Source of the DNA: Omphiscola glabra
Taxonomy: Eukaryota > Mollusca > Gastropoda > Lymnaeidae
Length of the DNA stretch: 64,000 nt
Assembly (NCBI GenBank): GCA_964017045.1
Contig: OZ024794.1
Span: forward strand, 8,257,099 to 8,321,098
Direction: 5' to 3'
Part shown: in pieces, positions 11,067-22,615 of the stretch
Layout: each line of letters opens with the position of its first letter
Numbering within the stretch: position 1 is the first letter of the stretch
The notes under the pieces: generated by a model
The model's database searches: none
What the model saw: only the letters and a program-made list of their open reading frames with translations
What the model was told of the DNA's origin: nothing
Translations under genes and position numbers: made by a program

Positions 11067-11450
11067 ACCGAGCCCTTGGCGCGGCTGGCAATTACATAAA
11101 AAACCAGAAGACATTAAAACTAAATGACGTGTCCTAAAGTCTAACATTTTTAAAACTTTCTTTCAGATTAGATTCCCTTGTGTTTAAAAAATGAACACCA
11201 GATCGATTTACACTTCCCTTGTCTTATATGTTTGTATGAAGAAAACGGTCGCCAATCTCGTCTTGTCTTTCACGGCTACAGTCCTGTGAGTCGATGAGCA
11301 ATCAGTGTGATATATTTGTAAATGTATTCTATTTGAATTTTTTTATGAATAATCAAGTAGATATTTGTTTTCTTGGACGGAGAGCACCTACTCAATAAGC
11401 TGCCAGGATTTCACTATGTTAAAATCCGCAAACGATCAAATGTGATCACT
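11067..11450. other. Unique non-coding sequence
   Basis: Nothing recognised. Confidence 0.4.
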
Positions 11451-11580
11451 CGTATCCGGAAATTTGTTTGAAAGGAATTTCCTTACGCTCGAAATTTTAT
11501 CGAGCGGAAATTTGGTCGAATCTTTTTTTCAGTTCACACATTAAAATTTTGCGTCAAATTTCCGTTTGAACGCATTATTT
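11451..11580. mobile_element. Left half of the fold-back MITE family
   Basis: It starts with cgtatccggaaattt exactly as the full copy at 59559 does. It continues through gagcggaaatttggtcga and gttcacacattaaaattttg to gaacgcattatttt, where an (AT)n tract begins. The right half is missing. Confidence 0.75.
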
Positions 11581-11620
11581 TATATATATATATAAATATA
11601 TATATCATATATATATATAG
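11577..11620. repeat. (AT)n microsatellite
   Basis: Interrupted AT dinucleotides directly replace the expected right half of the fold-back MITE. Confidence 0.9.
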
Positions 11621-11779
11621 TAATACACCTATATCAATTATGCAATCGCATCGGTTAAGACGTTTTTCTTCACAAGCCCTTTATGTCAACATTAATCAAT
11701 TGTTATTTGAAGACAACACTGAGCTGTATGCATGTGTCAATAAAATCAAACACAGTTGTCACGCTTCTTTCCTTTAGGA

Positions 11780-11984
11780 TAACGCTTCTCAACCTGTGGG
11801 TCGCGACCAATTTGGGGGGGGGGGGGGGGGGGTGTGAACGCCCCTTACACATGGGTCACTTAAGACCATCGGAAAACCCATATTTATGAAGTAGCAAGGA
11901 AAATTATTTTTCTTGGTTGAGGGTCACCACAACATGAGGTACTGTTTTAAACGGTCGCGGCATCAGGAAGGTTGAGAACCACTG
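11780..11984 (+). mobile_element. SPIN-like hAT MITE, copy 1
   Basis: The ends are cttctcaacctgtgggtcgc on the left and ggttgagaaccactg on the right. The interior includes taagaccatcggaaaaccca, gaagtagcaa, gggtcaccacaacatgaggt and ggtcgcggcatcaggaaggt. This is the layout I recall for non-autonomous SPIN (hAT) elements. A G run of about 17 lies inside. The flanks ctttagga and ttctagca agree at 5 of 8 positions, so the TSD is decayed. Confidence 0.8.
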
Positions 11985-12217
11985 TTCTAGCATAACATGC
12001 TGTGGACGCTAAGACCTGTTCAAACTAATGAAAGTTTGGAGAAATGGAAAGTGTTTTCCCTTTCCAACTATTCAAAAAACATGTTGTGTTAGCTTTATTT
12101 CTTTCTTTTCTATTTCATCCAAGTGTCGAATTTTGAAGAAAAAAAGTTTGGATGGATGAGGGTGTCCTTTGACTGCCTTTCTCGGTTTTCAGAAGACTTA
12201 AAAACAGGATACTCCAC

Positions 12218-12242
12218 GCACACACACACACACACACACACA
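12218..12242. repeat. (CA)n microsatellite
   Basis: About 12 CA dinucleotides. Confidence 0.9.
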
Positions 12243-12348
12243 TTCATCACTTTTGTATTTTGTTTCTAAACTTGTTTTATTTTAAAAATAAATACTTATC
12301 TAATATAAAAGTCAGCTTCGAAACCAATCTAATTAATTGCTTATTTCA

Positions 12349-12474
12349 CACGATACAATTTTCGTCCAATTTTGCGTCCAATTTTCGTAAAATCTCTGTA
12401 TGACCGCACTATTTTGTTTTACAATATAGTGCGTTCAAAAAGAAATTTGACGAAAACTTCATCGTGTGCCCCGA
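12349..12474. mobile_element. Short fold-back MITE related to the 59.6-kb element
   Basis: The ends ttcacacgatacaattttcg and gaaaacttcatcgtgtg are inverted complements with mismatches. The core actattttgttttac, atatagtgcgttcaaaaaga and aatttgacgaa is shared with the centre of the element at 59559-59872. Confidence 0.7.
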
Positions 12475-12860
12475 GCATAGCTAAACATTCTGTTCCAATG
12501 CAAGCGTGCTCACACAATTCAAACTCAGTGAGAACATTCAGAGACTCACGACCGACACTCTCTGGACCACGGTCTCTAACTGTTCACACAGAGGGAAACA
12601 TACATCAGTTGAAAGTTGCAATTTTTCAAGAAGACAAAGGAAGTTGGGCCCACCGTATCGAGCCACAAATTCCCTTTACAAATTATAGTGAAAGTAGTAA
12701 CTAAAGATATTCTCAAACTGTGCGGAATGACACCATGGGGAGCCGCGTCACACTTACAAAGGCGCCGCGAACTTAAAACCTGGAAGCAACATGGATAACG
12801 TCTCGAAAGAAATAAAACAATTGTGAGCCTCTGCGAAAATCTCGGATATTAACCGTAATA
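12475..12860. other. Unique sequence
   Basis: Overlapping 60-110 aa open frames are present (12372-12798, plus strand) but show no recognisable domain. The segment near 12711 resembles a hAT end (attctcaaactgtgcgg) only weakly. Confidence 0.35.
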
Positions 12861-12865
12861 TTTTC

Positions 12866-12916
12866 CTTAATAGTTACCGTAATAGTTACCGTAATAGTTA
12901 CCGTAATAGCTACAGT
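12866..12916. repeat. 12-bp tandem repeat, about 4 copies
   Basis: The unit is aatagttaccgt, with the last copy mutated. Confidence 0.85.
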
Positions 12917-13680
12917 AACAGTGAAACCGTAAAAGATGGTCGAATTATAAAAAATAATTTTGTAAGACTATAATGTCTGATCATGTTTCATGGGTCACAT
13001 GTCTTTCTCTATTAAATTTCTTCTATGGGTTTTTTTTCCTCGTGCCATTTTTTACTCCTATTAAAAAAATCCCACTCCGGCCTCTTGTGTAACTTCAATA
13101 ATAAAACTACACGTTTTTGACGGTAAAAGAAATGTCCGGCGCATCATTAATCTAATGAAAATTATTATTAACGTTATTACCAGAAGTAGCGAGAACGGAA
13201 CAAGGTATTAATTGATTATCGATTAGTCGTGTCTGGCTTTTTTTCCTTGGTTGACGTCCATACTCGTGCTCAATTCTGGTTGGGCATAAGACGAGTCAGT
13301 GGATCGTGAGCCGTCTGCTCTAAACATGAAACGGTGTCATTGATCTACGTCACGGTTTCACATCCGGGGCTGCACAGATCGTTCAGACACCTAACAGTCC
13401 ATGCACACGAAATATTAACTTACTTTTTTTCAAAGCAGCATAGAAGTAGCATGAAATATCTTATTATTTGAATCATCGACTTTGTCAGTTCTTGTACGCA
13501 CTTCTGTGAGATCAATGGCGCCAAGTTGAAAATAATACTTGTGTGACTGGAACCAGAATTCCATCGTTTGTATTGACTTCTACTTCAGAAATAGAATTTG
13601 TAAAATGAAAAGAGGACTAACATATCAATATGAGTTGGAGCCGCCATGAAATACATATGCATGAAATTTTACATTTGATA
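12917..13680. other. Unique non-coding sequence
   Basis: Nothing recognised. Confidence 0.4.
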
Positions 13681-13745
13681 TACAGTAAAATATCGATTTT
13701 CCGAAAGCACAATATCCGAAACTTCGGTTATACGAACAGACACTT
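13681..13745. mobile_element. pogo/Tigger-like terminal fragment
   Basis: A TA is followed by cagtaaaatatcgattttcc and then gaaacttcggttatacgaac. pogo/Tigger-type (Tc1/mariner superfamily) elements commonly begin cagtaaaacctcgatt after a TA target. No matching opposite end was found within 400 bp, so this is a single end or a decayed copy. Confidence 0.45.
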
Positions 13746-14675
13746 TTCTTCTTATTGTTATTTTTAGTATTATCATTACAATCATCAGTAGACAATGCGC
13801 ATGACATGAACATTTCTGTACCAACACCAGACGATAATTCAGTCTCCTGTCGCACATCTCGGATAATATCCAGATACTTCCCGTACATGCAGTAACCAGA
13901 CTGCAGTAATGCGATATTCAAACTTGTTACTATCTACCGCAGGCTGACTCATTGTGGTTCAAGGGGAAGTCTGAAAAAGGAGTAAGGTGGTACAATTGTT
14001 TTACTGAACTGGGAAGCACCAATCCTAGAGACGCCACTTATTATCTTTTTACTACCACCTCACCCCCCATAACCAACTTTTTTTCCCTATTTTTCTTTCT
14101 CTTCTAGGTCAGACTGGCTAAGATATCGATCAACATCGCTAATGAGACGAGTTAGTTTAAATATGAAAGTAGAGATTATTACTTGGATTTTGATACGATG
14201 ACGTCATCTCCCAGCAAATCTTAAGTGTTTTAATTGACATCTGCAAATATTTCTGGACATAGCTTTGTTTTTTTCCTGTTAACTTTTGAGTTCAGCACTG
14301 ATCGAAGCAGTTGCCTTTTTCTTCTTTTTTTTTTAAAAAACCACATTGTCAAATAGTTTCCAAGCGAGACTTGCGTAGCGTGTCGCATTGTGAAAGTAAG
14401 GAAACTTTTGAGTTTGTATCCACCAGATTGTTGGCTACAGATGGAATGATCAAAAGATGAGATTTAAGCCACATGTTACAAAACATTAACAGGACCGTGT
14501 GTAACAACCCTGGCCTTGATGGTAAGGTTTTCTTTACTCTATAAGAAGTGAAATGTACGCACAGTCGTACCACTCCACCCTTAAAAATAAAAACAAATTA
14601 TGATTATTTGACTTTGTACAAACTAAAGTCGAAAACTTTCATGAAAATGAATACATGCTATAAAAGAATTCTAGT
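13746..14675. other. Unique non-coding sequence
   Basis: Short open frames only, none recognised. It is AT-rich with a T/A run near 14325. Confidence 0.4.
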
Positions 14676-14679
14676 AAAC

Positions 14680-14790
14680 ATCATGATGATGATTCTCTGG
14701 CTGAAATGTCATCATGATGATGACCTTCTCTGACGTGTCAGCGTGATGATGACTTTCTATTACATGCCAGCATGATGATGACTGTCGAGT
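14680..14790. repeat. Degenerate tandem repeat around tgatgatgac
   Basis: About three loose copies of catgatgatgaccttctctg followed by acgtgtcagcg. The same motif returns at 15375-15460, on the other side of a SPIN-like insertion. Confidence 0.7.
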
Positions 14791-14936
14791 ATGGAAGTTC
14801 ATTAGTAATTACCGCGACTGAATGTCATGTATATTACGCGCGGTGTGTGTTAGGGAGTTTTAAGGAGTTAGTGAACGCTCTTCCCGCACTTGACTTAATG
14901 ACGTATTTTATGCTGATTGTGACGTATTGTCTAGAC

Positions 14937-15132
14937 CAGCGGTTCTCAACCTGTGGGTAGGGACCCCTTTGGGGGTCGCGCGACCGTTTCCCGGGGGTCG
15001 CCTAAGACCATCTGAAAACACATATACTCTACACTTATGAAGAAGAAAAAAAATAATTTAATGGCCGGGGGTCGCCACAACATGAAATTCTGTATTAAAG
15101 GGTCGCGGCATTAATAAGGTTGAGAACCGCTG
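14937..15132 (+). mobile_element. SPIN-like hAT MITE, copy 2, with perfect TSD
   Basis: It begins cagcggttctcaacctgtgg and ends aaggttgagaaccgctg. Internal blocks include cccctttgggggtcg, gggggtcgcctaagaccatc, gtcgccacaacatga and taaagggtcgcggcatta. The element is flanked by perfect 8-bp duplications gtctagac at 14929-14936 and 15133-15140, which also fit the hAT target preference nTCTAGAn. No transposase is encoded, so it would have been mobilised in trans. Confidence 0.9.
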
Positions 15133-15617
15133 GTCTAGACTGTATTGTGACGTACGTTTTATTCGCCTGGCCGTCTTAAAAGGACCTTTGTGAAAGGAGA
15201 ATGAAATTTGGTTTCTGTAATGTGTTTATGGATACTAAAGCCTGTGTACATAATTAGATATTAAAGTTATAATTATGAAAAGACCTTGAGTTTGTTCGGT
15301 GATATTAAGAATAGTACGACGCATTACATTGTGTGAAAGAACAGGATGGATTGCCAATTCAGTAGAACAGACGAGTTGACAATGACCTTCTCTGACATGT
15401 CAGCATGATGATGACCTTCTTTGGCTGACATGTCATCATTATGATGTGACCTACTCTGACATCCGCATGTCTTCTATAAATTACATATATTTATAGTCTG
15501 TTTTTTTTAAAAATGAAATTGATAACAATCAATAATATTTACGAGAATTACAAAAGAAAAAAAAGCAATTTGATTTAATCTATTATTTATGTGTCTAGGA
15601 AAGTTTTGGATTCACTG
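15133..15617. other. Unique sequence with a second tgatgatgac cluster
   Basis: 15375-15460 carries about three copies of the gacatgtcagcatgatgatg motif also seen at 14680-14790. The rest is unrecognised. Confidence 0.55.
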
Positions 15618-16186
15618 CTTGAGTACAGTATACTGATTACTACAGTACAGTATATTGATTACTTGAGTACAGTATACTGATTACTACAGTACAGTATATT
15701 GATTACTTGAGTACAGTATACTGATTACTACAGTACAGTATATTGATTACTTGAGTACAGTATACTGATTACTAGAGTACAGTATATTGATTACTTGTGT
15801 ACAGTATACTGATTACTACAGTACAGTATATTGATTACTTGAGTACAGTATACTGATTACTACAGTACAGTATATTGATTACTTGAGTACAGTATACTGA
15901 TTACTACAGTGCAGTATATTGATTACTTGAGTACAGTATACTGATTACTACAGTACAGTATATTGATTACTTGAGTACAGTATACTGATTACTACAGTAC
16001 AGTATATTGATTACTTGGGTACAGTATTTTGATTACTTCAGTACGTTATATCGATTACTTGAGTACAGTATATTGATTACTTCAGTACAGTATAATGATT
16101 ATTTCAGTACAATATTTTGATTACTCGAGTACAGTATATTGATTACTTGAGTACATTATATTGATTACTTCAGTACGTTATATTGA
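15618..16186. repeat. 22-bp minisatellite with alternating A/B units, about 26 copies
   Basis: Units alternate between ttgagtacagtatactgatt and acagtacagtatattgatta, giving a 44-bp dimeric period through most of the array. The last quarter loses the alternation and diverges. Confidence 0.95.
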
Positions 16187-16329
16187 CTGATTGGCTGATG
16201 CATATTCCAGTTCCAGACGCTTGTACTGTCTGACTCATGTCCATTCATTCCTTTTTCTCAAGGCCGTTTATAGCTCGATAACCTTAAATCGTATTGGAAA
16301 AAAATTACATAATTTAAATATAAAAAAAA

Positions 16330-16462
16330 GTTTTTCGGACACAATCCACCATCCCCCTCCTATGCTATGCACAACGCCCCCAACAATTCCAGAGCATTTA
16401 ACGCCCCCCCCCCGCATACCATAATTTCTAGGGGCGGCACCACCCACTTTGAGAACCAATGC
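16330..16462. mobile_element. hAT-type MITE fragment, right end
   Basis: The end actttgagaaccaatg, preceded by ggcggcaccaccc and a C run, matches the common hAT end in which cattggttctcaaagtgg leads into a GC-rich ggcggtac-like segment. The left end was not located. Confidence 0.45.
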
Positions 16463-16596
16463 ATTACATCAGAGCAAGGTTTATCAAAGTTGTTCTTATG
16501 TCCCTCCTTAGTGAGGGGCTGAGTGAATATTTCTTGGGGGACATGAAAATTATGTGAGGAAATAGACCAAATGCATAAGTTTACATTTATTTCAAT

Positions 16597-16830
16597 CAGT
16601 GGCGTAACTAGGGCTAGTACCACTCGAGCGGGCCGACATTTTTTACACGCCCCCCCCCCCCCCCCCCCGCAAAAAAAAAAAACCACAAAAAAACACAAAA
16701 GACCAAAGAAACATTTCCACAAAAAAAGAGAACTCTGCAGTTGTTAAGAAATTCCAGGTCTCAATAAAAAGTAAAAAGAAGTGCTTTTCAGAGCGGATTG
16801 CCGCCTCCATTCCCCATTCCTACGCCACTG
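16597..16830. mobile_element. MITE with cagtggcgta termini
   Basis: The ends cagtggcgta and tacgccactg are perfect 10-bp inverted complements. Inside are a run of about 20 C followed by an A-rich stretch. The flanks do not give a convincing duplication. It belongs with the copies at 43409 and 56297. Confidence 0.7.
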
Positions 16831-17106
16831 CACTCAGTGTCAACAAAACCAGCTAGGTACATCTCCCTGTACATTTTATTCCTAGACACATTTCCGGTGT
16901 TTTTTTTTTTTTTGCTTTATTTTTTTTTAAAAACATAGCAACGTGCCCAGGTTCCAAAATAACAATGATTATCTTCATAACCCGTGGGTCGCTCTTGATT
17001 GGCTGACCTTTCCATGAGGGTCGCCCCGTCAATAAAATATAGGCCTGGAAATGCAAATGTTGGATTCATTAACCAGGTAACAGTTCCTCTCTCAAACGTC
17101 TACCCT
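16831..17106. other. Unique non-coding sequence
   Basis: Contains T runs. The cccgtgggtcgctcttgatt and gagggtcgcccc segments loosely recall hAT interiors, but no ends were found. Confidence 0.35.
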
Positions 17107-17738
17107 AGAAATGTCATCAGTTTGGTTTGATGCGCTGTGCTACACTTGAAGTGTCATCAGTTTGGTTTGATGCGCTGTGCTACACTTGAAGTGTCATCAG
17201 TTTGGTTTGATGCGCTGTGCTACCCTTGAAATGTCATCGCTTTGGTTTGATGTGCTGTGCTACACTTGAAATGTCATCGCTTTGGTTTGATGTGCTGTGC
17301 TATCCATAAAATACCATTGATCCTGTTGGATGTCTTGTGCTACTCATGAAATACCATTGATCCTGTTGGATGTGTTGTGCTACCCATGAAATACCACTGA
17401 TCCTGTTGGATGTGTTGTGCTACCCATGAAATACCATTGATCCCGTTGGATGTGTTGTGCTACCCATGAAATACCACTGATCTTGTTGGATGTGTTGGGC
17501 TACCCATGGCACTGATCCTGTTGGATGTGTTGTGCTACCCATGAAATACCACTGATCCTGTTGGATGTGTTGTGCTACTCATGAAATACCATTGATCTAC
17601 ATGGATGTGTTGTGCTACCCATGAATACCACTGATCCTGTTGGATGTGTTGTGCTACCCAAGAAATACCATTGATCCTGTTGGATGTGTTGTGCTACCCA
17701 TGAAATGCCATTGATCCTGTTTGATGCGATGTGCTACC
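17107..17738. repeat. 40-bp minisatellite with two subfamilies, about 16 copies
   Basis: The first part uses gtcatcagtttggtttgatg units; the rest uses taccattgatcctgttggat units. Both share the ending tgtgctac and the 40-bp period. Some units are shortened (for example near 17510). Confidence 0.9.
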
Positions 17739-17810
17739 CCGGCTGCCAACATAAGAGGCGCCGAAATCTTTTATAGATAGATAGAAATGTATTTAATTAT
17801 AGTCACATGC

Positions 17811-17878
17811 CTTTGTGTGTGTCAGGGTGTGTGCGTGTCGGTGTGTGTGTGGGTGGGTGTGTGCCTGTGTGTGTGTCG
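17811..17878. repeat. Interrupted (TG)n microsatellite
   Basis: Mostly GT dinucleotides with C and GG interruptions. Confidence 0.85.
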
Positions 17879-18405
17879 TATGTCCTATATTTATTAAACG
17901 ATAGGGGTGCCATTTTGTGATTCCGCCCCGGGTGCAGGTTTTTCTTTTCAGGGCCAAGCTGACAAAGCTGCGGTATTGTGATCTTTCCGGCTTGACGCAT
18001 AGAGGAAATAGTTCAGCAGAATAGAACAAGCGCTCTTCAATCTTTGATAGTCCGACTTCTTTAGCTTCAATAAAAGATTTGTGACCTGTGCCTTGTGTTT
18101 CCGCTGATGAAGACTTGTATTCATTAGATTCTTGTCTTGTGTTTTCATCGAAGCTTCCGATCTTATGTTCTTTACATATTGTTGTAAACGCTTTATTGAA
18201 GCACAACGCAGGATTATTTATTTAGTTGTGATGCAGTTTGTCGACTGAGTTGAACCATAACGTATCAATTGTATGACTATATTTTCACCGCTGTTTTTAA
18301 AGTCCGAGGCCATATTCCCTTTAGCAGGGCCGGCTCTGCTCCGTGGCCCCGACTTTACTCGGTATAATCGCTTTTAGCTTTTATTTTACAATTACACCAC
18401 TGAAC
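17879..18405. other. Unique sequence with a possible hAT end
   Basis: A 137-aa minus-strand frame spans part of this, but no domain was recognised. A cagggccggctct motif at 18326 resembles one end of the cagggccgg hAT family; no partner end was found. Confidence 0.35.
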
Positions 18406-18787
18406 CTGCCCAATGCCCCTAACCAATGCCCTTCCCCTTGCCCTTCTCACTAATCAAGCTCACTGCCCTACAAACTGCCCCCTGCCAACTATGCCTGCCA
18501 ACTGCCCCTTCCCACTGCCCCTGCTCACCACCCCTACCCACTGCTCCTGCCCACTGCCCTGCCCACTGCCCTGCCCACTGCCCCTGTTAATTACCTTTCC
18601 CACTGGCTCTACTCACTGTACCTAACCCCTGCCCCAACCAATTTCCCCTATCCCTTGTCCCTGATAACTGCACCTGCTCACTGCCTCTTCCCACTGCCCC
18701 TTCCCACTGCCCCTTCCCACCGCCCCTGCCTACTGCCCCTGCCCACTGCCCATGCGCACTACCCCTTGCCGATGCCAATGCCCATGT
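18406..18787. repeat. Degenerate C-rich 12-bp minisatellite
   Basis: Loose repeats of ctgcccactgcc and ctgccccttccca type across about 380 bp. The plus strand is C-rich and G-poor. Confidence 0.8.
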
Positions 18788-19384
18788 CAATGTTATCTTT
18801 ATTTGACCTACTGTCATTAAGCTAAACCTGCTTTCTTCCATGCCACATTTCGGTACGGGCCTTTCTCCTACTATCAGGCAAAGGTTGAAACTGATACACG
18901 ATCAAAGCATTGGTAGAGCCGGGAGAAAACAGAGAAAACATAGCAGCTATTTGTCCCCAAGGCAAGAGTGTGGAAAGCGAGCATCAAGATAAAAGAACGT
19001 CATTTAGTCCAATAAGCAAATCGTGTAGGTGCATACCTGCAAGTCTCTTGAGTGTCGGGGAGGGAAGGAGTATTTAAAGGTTTGAAATGGTAAATGGGTT
19101 TGTAAACAGCCGGAAAAGGTGGGGGGATGGAGAGAAGCCCAACTGGTTGTAAGGGCTAAGTATTGCTTTATATCATTCAACTTAAAATACTTTTGGTTTT
19201 CACTAATATGCCTATTTTATGTTTCCAGATTTAACTTTTGGTCATTGTCATAAAATTTCGTGATAAGTCACAGCCTTAGAGTCTGTGATATGTTATCAGA
19301 AAAATATCGTTCATAAACAGTCCATTGCCTCCGTAAAAAAAAGTCGATACCTTCAGTACAACGAAAGACTTGGTGCTAATCCTC
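18788..19384. other. Unique non-coding sequence
   Basis: Nothing recognised. Confidence 0.4.
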
Positions 19385-19385
19385 G

Positions 19386-19778
19386 AAGCGCCACCACAGT
19401 CTCAGCGCCACCCCAGCTTTGGCGCCACCACTGCCTAAGTGCCACCACAGCCTCAGCGACACTCCGGCTTCAGCGTCAACACAGCCTCAGAGCCTTCCCA
19501 GCTTGGGCGCCACCACTGCCTCAGCGCCACGCCAGCTTTAGTGCCACCTTGTACAACTTCAGCGCCACCCAAACTTCGGCGCCACCACTACATCAGTGCC
19601 ACTACAGCCTCAGCGCCACTCCGGCTTCAGTGTCACCACAGCCTCAGCGCCTTCGCAGCTTAGGCGCCACCACTGCCTCAGCGCGACCACTGCCTCAGCG
19701 CCACCACTGCCTCAGCGCCACCACAGCCTCAGCGCCACCCCTGCCTCAGCGCCACCACTGCCTCAGCGCCACCACAGG
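19386..19778. repeat. 17-bp GC-rich minisatellite, about 23 copies
   Basis: The unit is cctcagcgccaccactg with variants such as cttcagcgccac and cttgggcgcc. The 17-bp step is clearest at 19690-19760. Open frames here reflect absence of stops in all phases. Confidence 0.9.
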
Positions 19779-19881
19779 ACAGACCCAATGACATTGAGTA
19801 ATAAACGTAGACATTTTTTTCAATTGTGTTCCGTGCATTTTCTTACAAGACCACTTTATAGAATTACACCATTGTTTACTC

Positions 19882-20045
19882 CAGGGTTCTTTAACACTTG
19901 GACAATATTGTAACAAAAGCATTATTTCTATTAAATTCAGTGTACAAATCACATATAATTCTACCATATAAGATACATATTTTAGTCACTGAAAAGCCCT
20001 CTGCGTGCCAGTTCTGACACGTGTGCCGTAGGTTGCTGAGCCCTG
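19882..20045. mobile_element. Candidate hAT-type MITE
   Basis: The right end gtaggttgctgagccctg reads cagggctcagcaacctac in reverse, a common hAT end. A possible left end is cagggttctttaac at 19882, matching 10 of 14. The 8-bp flanks match poorly, so the left boundary is uncertain. Confidence 0.4.
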
Positions 20046-20135
20046 AATTACGTCACGGACTGTGAGCCGTTTGTTAATAATAAAGTTAACGGAAATTATT
20101 TCTGCTGCTCTCAGACAACTTTGAGGTCATTCTTC

Positions 20136-20585
20136 TGTTTGTCCTGGGACATCTGGGGAATGACAAAGTTTGTCCTTTCACCCATGGGGGAATGACACCT
20201 TTTGTCCTATCACATCTGGGAGACTGACATCAATTGACCTGACATATCTGGGAGAATGAAACCTTTTGTCCTATCACACCCAGGTGAATTACACCGTTTG
20301 TCCTATCACACCTGGGAGAATGAAACCAATGGACCTGGCATATCTGGGAGAATGACACCTTTTGTCCCGTCCCCCATGGGAGAAGGACACACTTTGTCCT
20401 ATCCCCCCTGGGGGAATGACATCGTTTATTCTATCACACCTGGGAGAATGACACCGTTTGTCCTATCGCACCTGGCAGAATGACACCGTTTGTCCTATCA
20501 CACCTGGGAAAATGACATCAATTATCTGGCAGAATGACACCGTTGACCTGGCATATCTGGCAGAATGACAATGTTTTTCCCTGGG
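20136..20585. repeat. Degenerate 32-bp minisatellite, about 14 copies
   Basis: The unit contains gggagaatgacaccgtttgt followed by cctatcacacct. Units vary in both sequence and length. Confidence 0.9.
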
Positions 20586-21357
20586 AGTGTGTAATCAGAC
20601 CTGGTTTCGTCAATTATTTTCTCCATCCCAGAATCCATCTTAAAATCTCTTTAAATAACCAGAAAAATATTTTAAATCTGAGCCCAATTTAACCAGGCGG
20701 TGTGTCATTGACTCGAATGCATACATTGTTAACGAAATCGTCTGTTGACTTTGCTCAAACGAAAAAGTTAATTATAGACGTGTACCATTTTAAACTGAAC
20801 TATTATTGGAACTGCAATGGATTTTCCCGTAGATATATTTAGCAACAAAAGTCATAATTTACCTTGAGCTCGTATTAACCTAGAGTATTTACCTGGCGTA
20901 TTTTGTGGACGTACGGGTAATAAAACAGACAGATAATAACATATGAAGGTCTTACCGAGAATATGCCAGATCATTGACTGAGTGTCTATTGAGACATTAT
21001 GTCTTTGTAAATGTATGGATATGTACATATGTTGACTTGCATTTAGCGAGTAAAAGGCATTTCGTAATAGTTTGAATTAAAAGACGCATAAAGCTTGCAA
21101 TAGAAGAACATAGAGCTAAAAGATTGCCGCGTTTGACCCAGTTTTCACATTCATAATACTTTTATATGGTTTATTTTTTTTTAATTTAAAAAGGAAGACA
21201 AGTCGTAATTGCTAGTTCTCTATCAAATCTTTTAAAAAATGTCGTGTGATAGGGTGGCAGAGGGGCGGGTGGCAGGCAGGGGGATAGGTGCAGAGAGGGC
21301 GCACCAAGGACAGTTTTGAACTTTTAAACTATTTTTATTTATTTCTCTTAACACCCT
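20586..21357. other. Unique sequence with a G-rich patch
   Basis: 21248-21290 contains four G runs (agggtggcag, aggggcgggtgg, agggggatag), a weak quadruplex candidate. No gene was recognised. Confidence 0.4.
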
Positions 21358-21762
21358 GATTAACTCATCCAAGACCCCGATTAACTCATCCAAGACCCCG
21401 ATTAACTCATCCAATACCCTGATTAACTCATCAAAGACCCTGATTAAGTCATCCAAGACATTGATTACTCATCCAAGACATTGATTAACTCATCCAAGAC
21501 CTTGATTAACTCATCCAAGAAATTGATTAACTCATCCAAGACGTTGATTAACTCATCCAAGACATTGATTAACTCATCCAAGACATTGATTAACTCATCC
21601 AAGACATTGATTAACTCATCCAAGACCTTGATTAACTCATCCAAGACATTGATTAACTCATCCAAGACCTTGATTAACTCATCCAAGACATTGATTAACT
21701 CATCCAAGACCTTGATTAACTCATCCAAGACATTGATTAACTCATCCAAGACCTTGATTAAG
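21358..21762. repeat. 21-bp minisatellite, about 19 copies
   Basis: The unit is gattaactcatccaagacat plus t, with cct/ccc replacing cat in some units. Being 21 bp and stop-free it is open on both strands; this is not evidence for a gene. Confidence 0.95.
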
Positions 21763-21965
21763 TAACACAAAGCCCCAGTCTTTTAATTGCGTACACGGGA
21801 AAAAAATTCTGATTGCGACTTCAAGTGTCGCAAGGTCATTATGAGTCCCTTACAAGCATTCTATTGTAGATAAGTCATATTGTTGTGTTGTTGTGTGGTT
21901 GTATGGTGTGGGTAATTTTTGTTTATCAAATTCCATTCATATTAAGGGAACCTTATATTATTACG

Positions 21966-22180
21966 ACTCAGACTTAGCCAGAAAAAAACTCAATACCACT
22001 CCTTGGTCCTTTGAGTATTGCAGCTATTGGTCTGGTTAGACTTAACCAGAAAAATTCCTAATACCCACTCCTTGGCCCCCAAAGTCTAAGTATAAAACTA
22101 TTGGTCTGTTCAGATTTAGCCAGAAAAATACCATTACCCGCTCCTTGGTTCCTTGAGTATGCAGCTATTGGTCTGGTGAA
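21966..22180. repeat. Three-copy diverged 75-bp tandem repeat
   Basis: Each copy contains agacttarccagaaaaa, a ccactccttgg block and ctattggtctg. The copies differ by substitutions and small indels. Confidence 0.75.
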
Positions 22181-22211
22181 TTTCATTTCATTTCTCAAAG
22201 AAGCTCGCTTG

Positions 22212-22511
22212 CACTGACAGCATTGCTTTGACAATGTCCAACACTGACAGCATTGCTTTGACAATGTCCAACACTGACAGCATTGCTTTGACAATGTCCA
22301 ACACTGACAGCATTGCTTTGACAATGTCCAACACTGACAGCATTGCTTTGACAATGTCCAACACTGACAGCATTGCTTTGACAATGTCCAACACTGACAG
22401 CATTGCTTTGACAATGTCCAACACTGACAGCATTGCTTTGACAATGTCCAACACTGACAGCATTGCTTTCACAATGTCCAACACTGACAGCATTGCTTTG
22501 ACAATGTCCAA
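22212..22511. repeat. 30-bp minisatellite, 10 near-identical copies
   Basis: The unit begins cactgacagcattgctttga and is identical in all copies except for one g-to-c change near 22470. Confidence 0.97.
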
Positions 22512-22615
22512 GAGATTTTTCCGTGTTATTTTTAATCGACACATGTCGGACATGCTATCTCTCTTGATTAATTCAGAGTTTGGGTGGTTCTAAACGTGCT
22601 GATTTGTAGGATAGT

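Noticed and set aside
22212..22511. Regular 30-bp repeats considered as a CRISPR array
   Set aside because: The units are directly adjacent with no unique spacers, and the window is eukaryotic. The same applies to the other arrays with 21-45-bp units.
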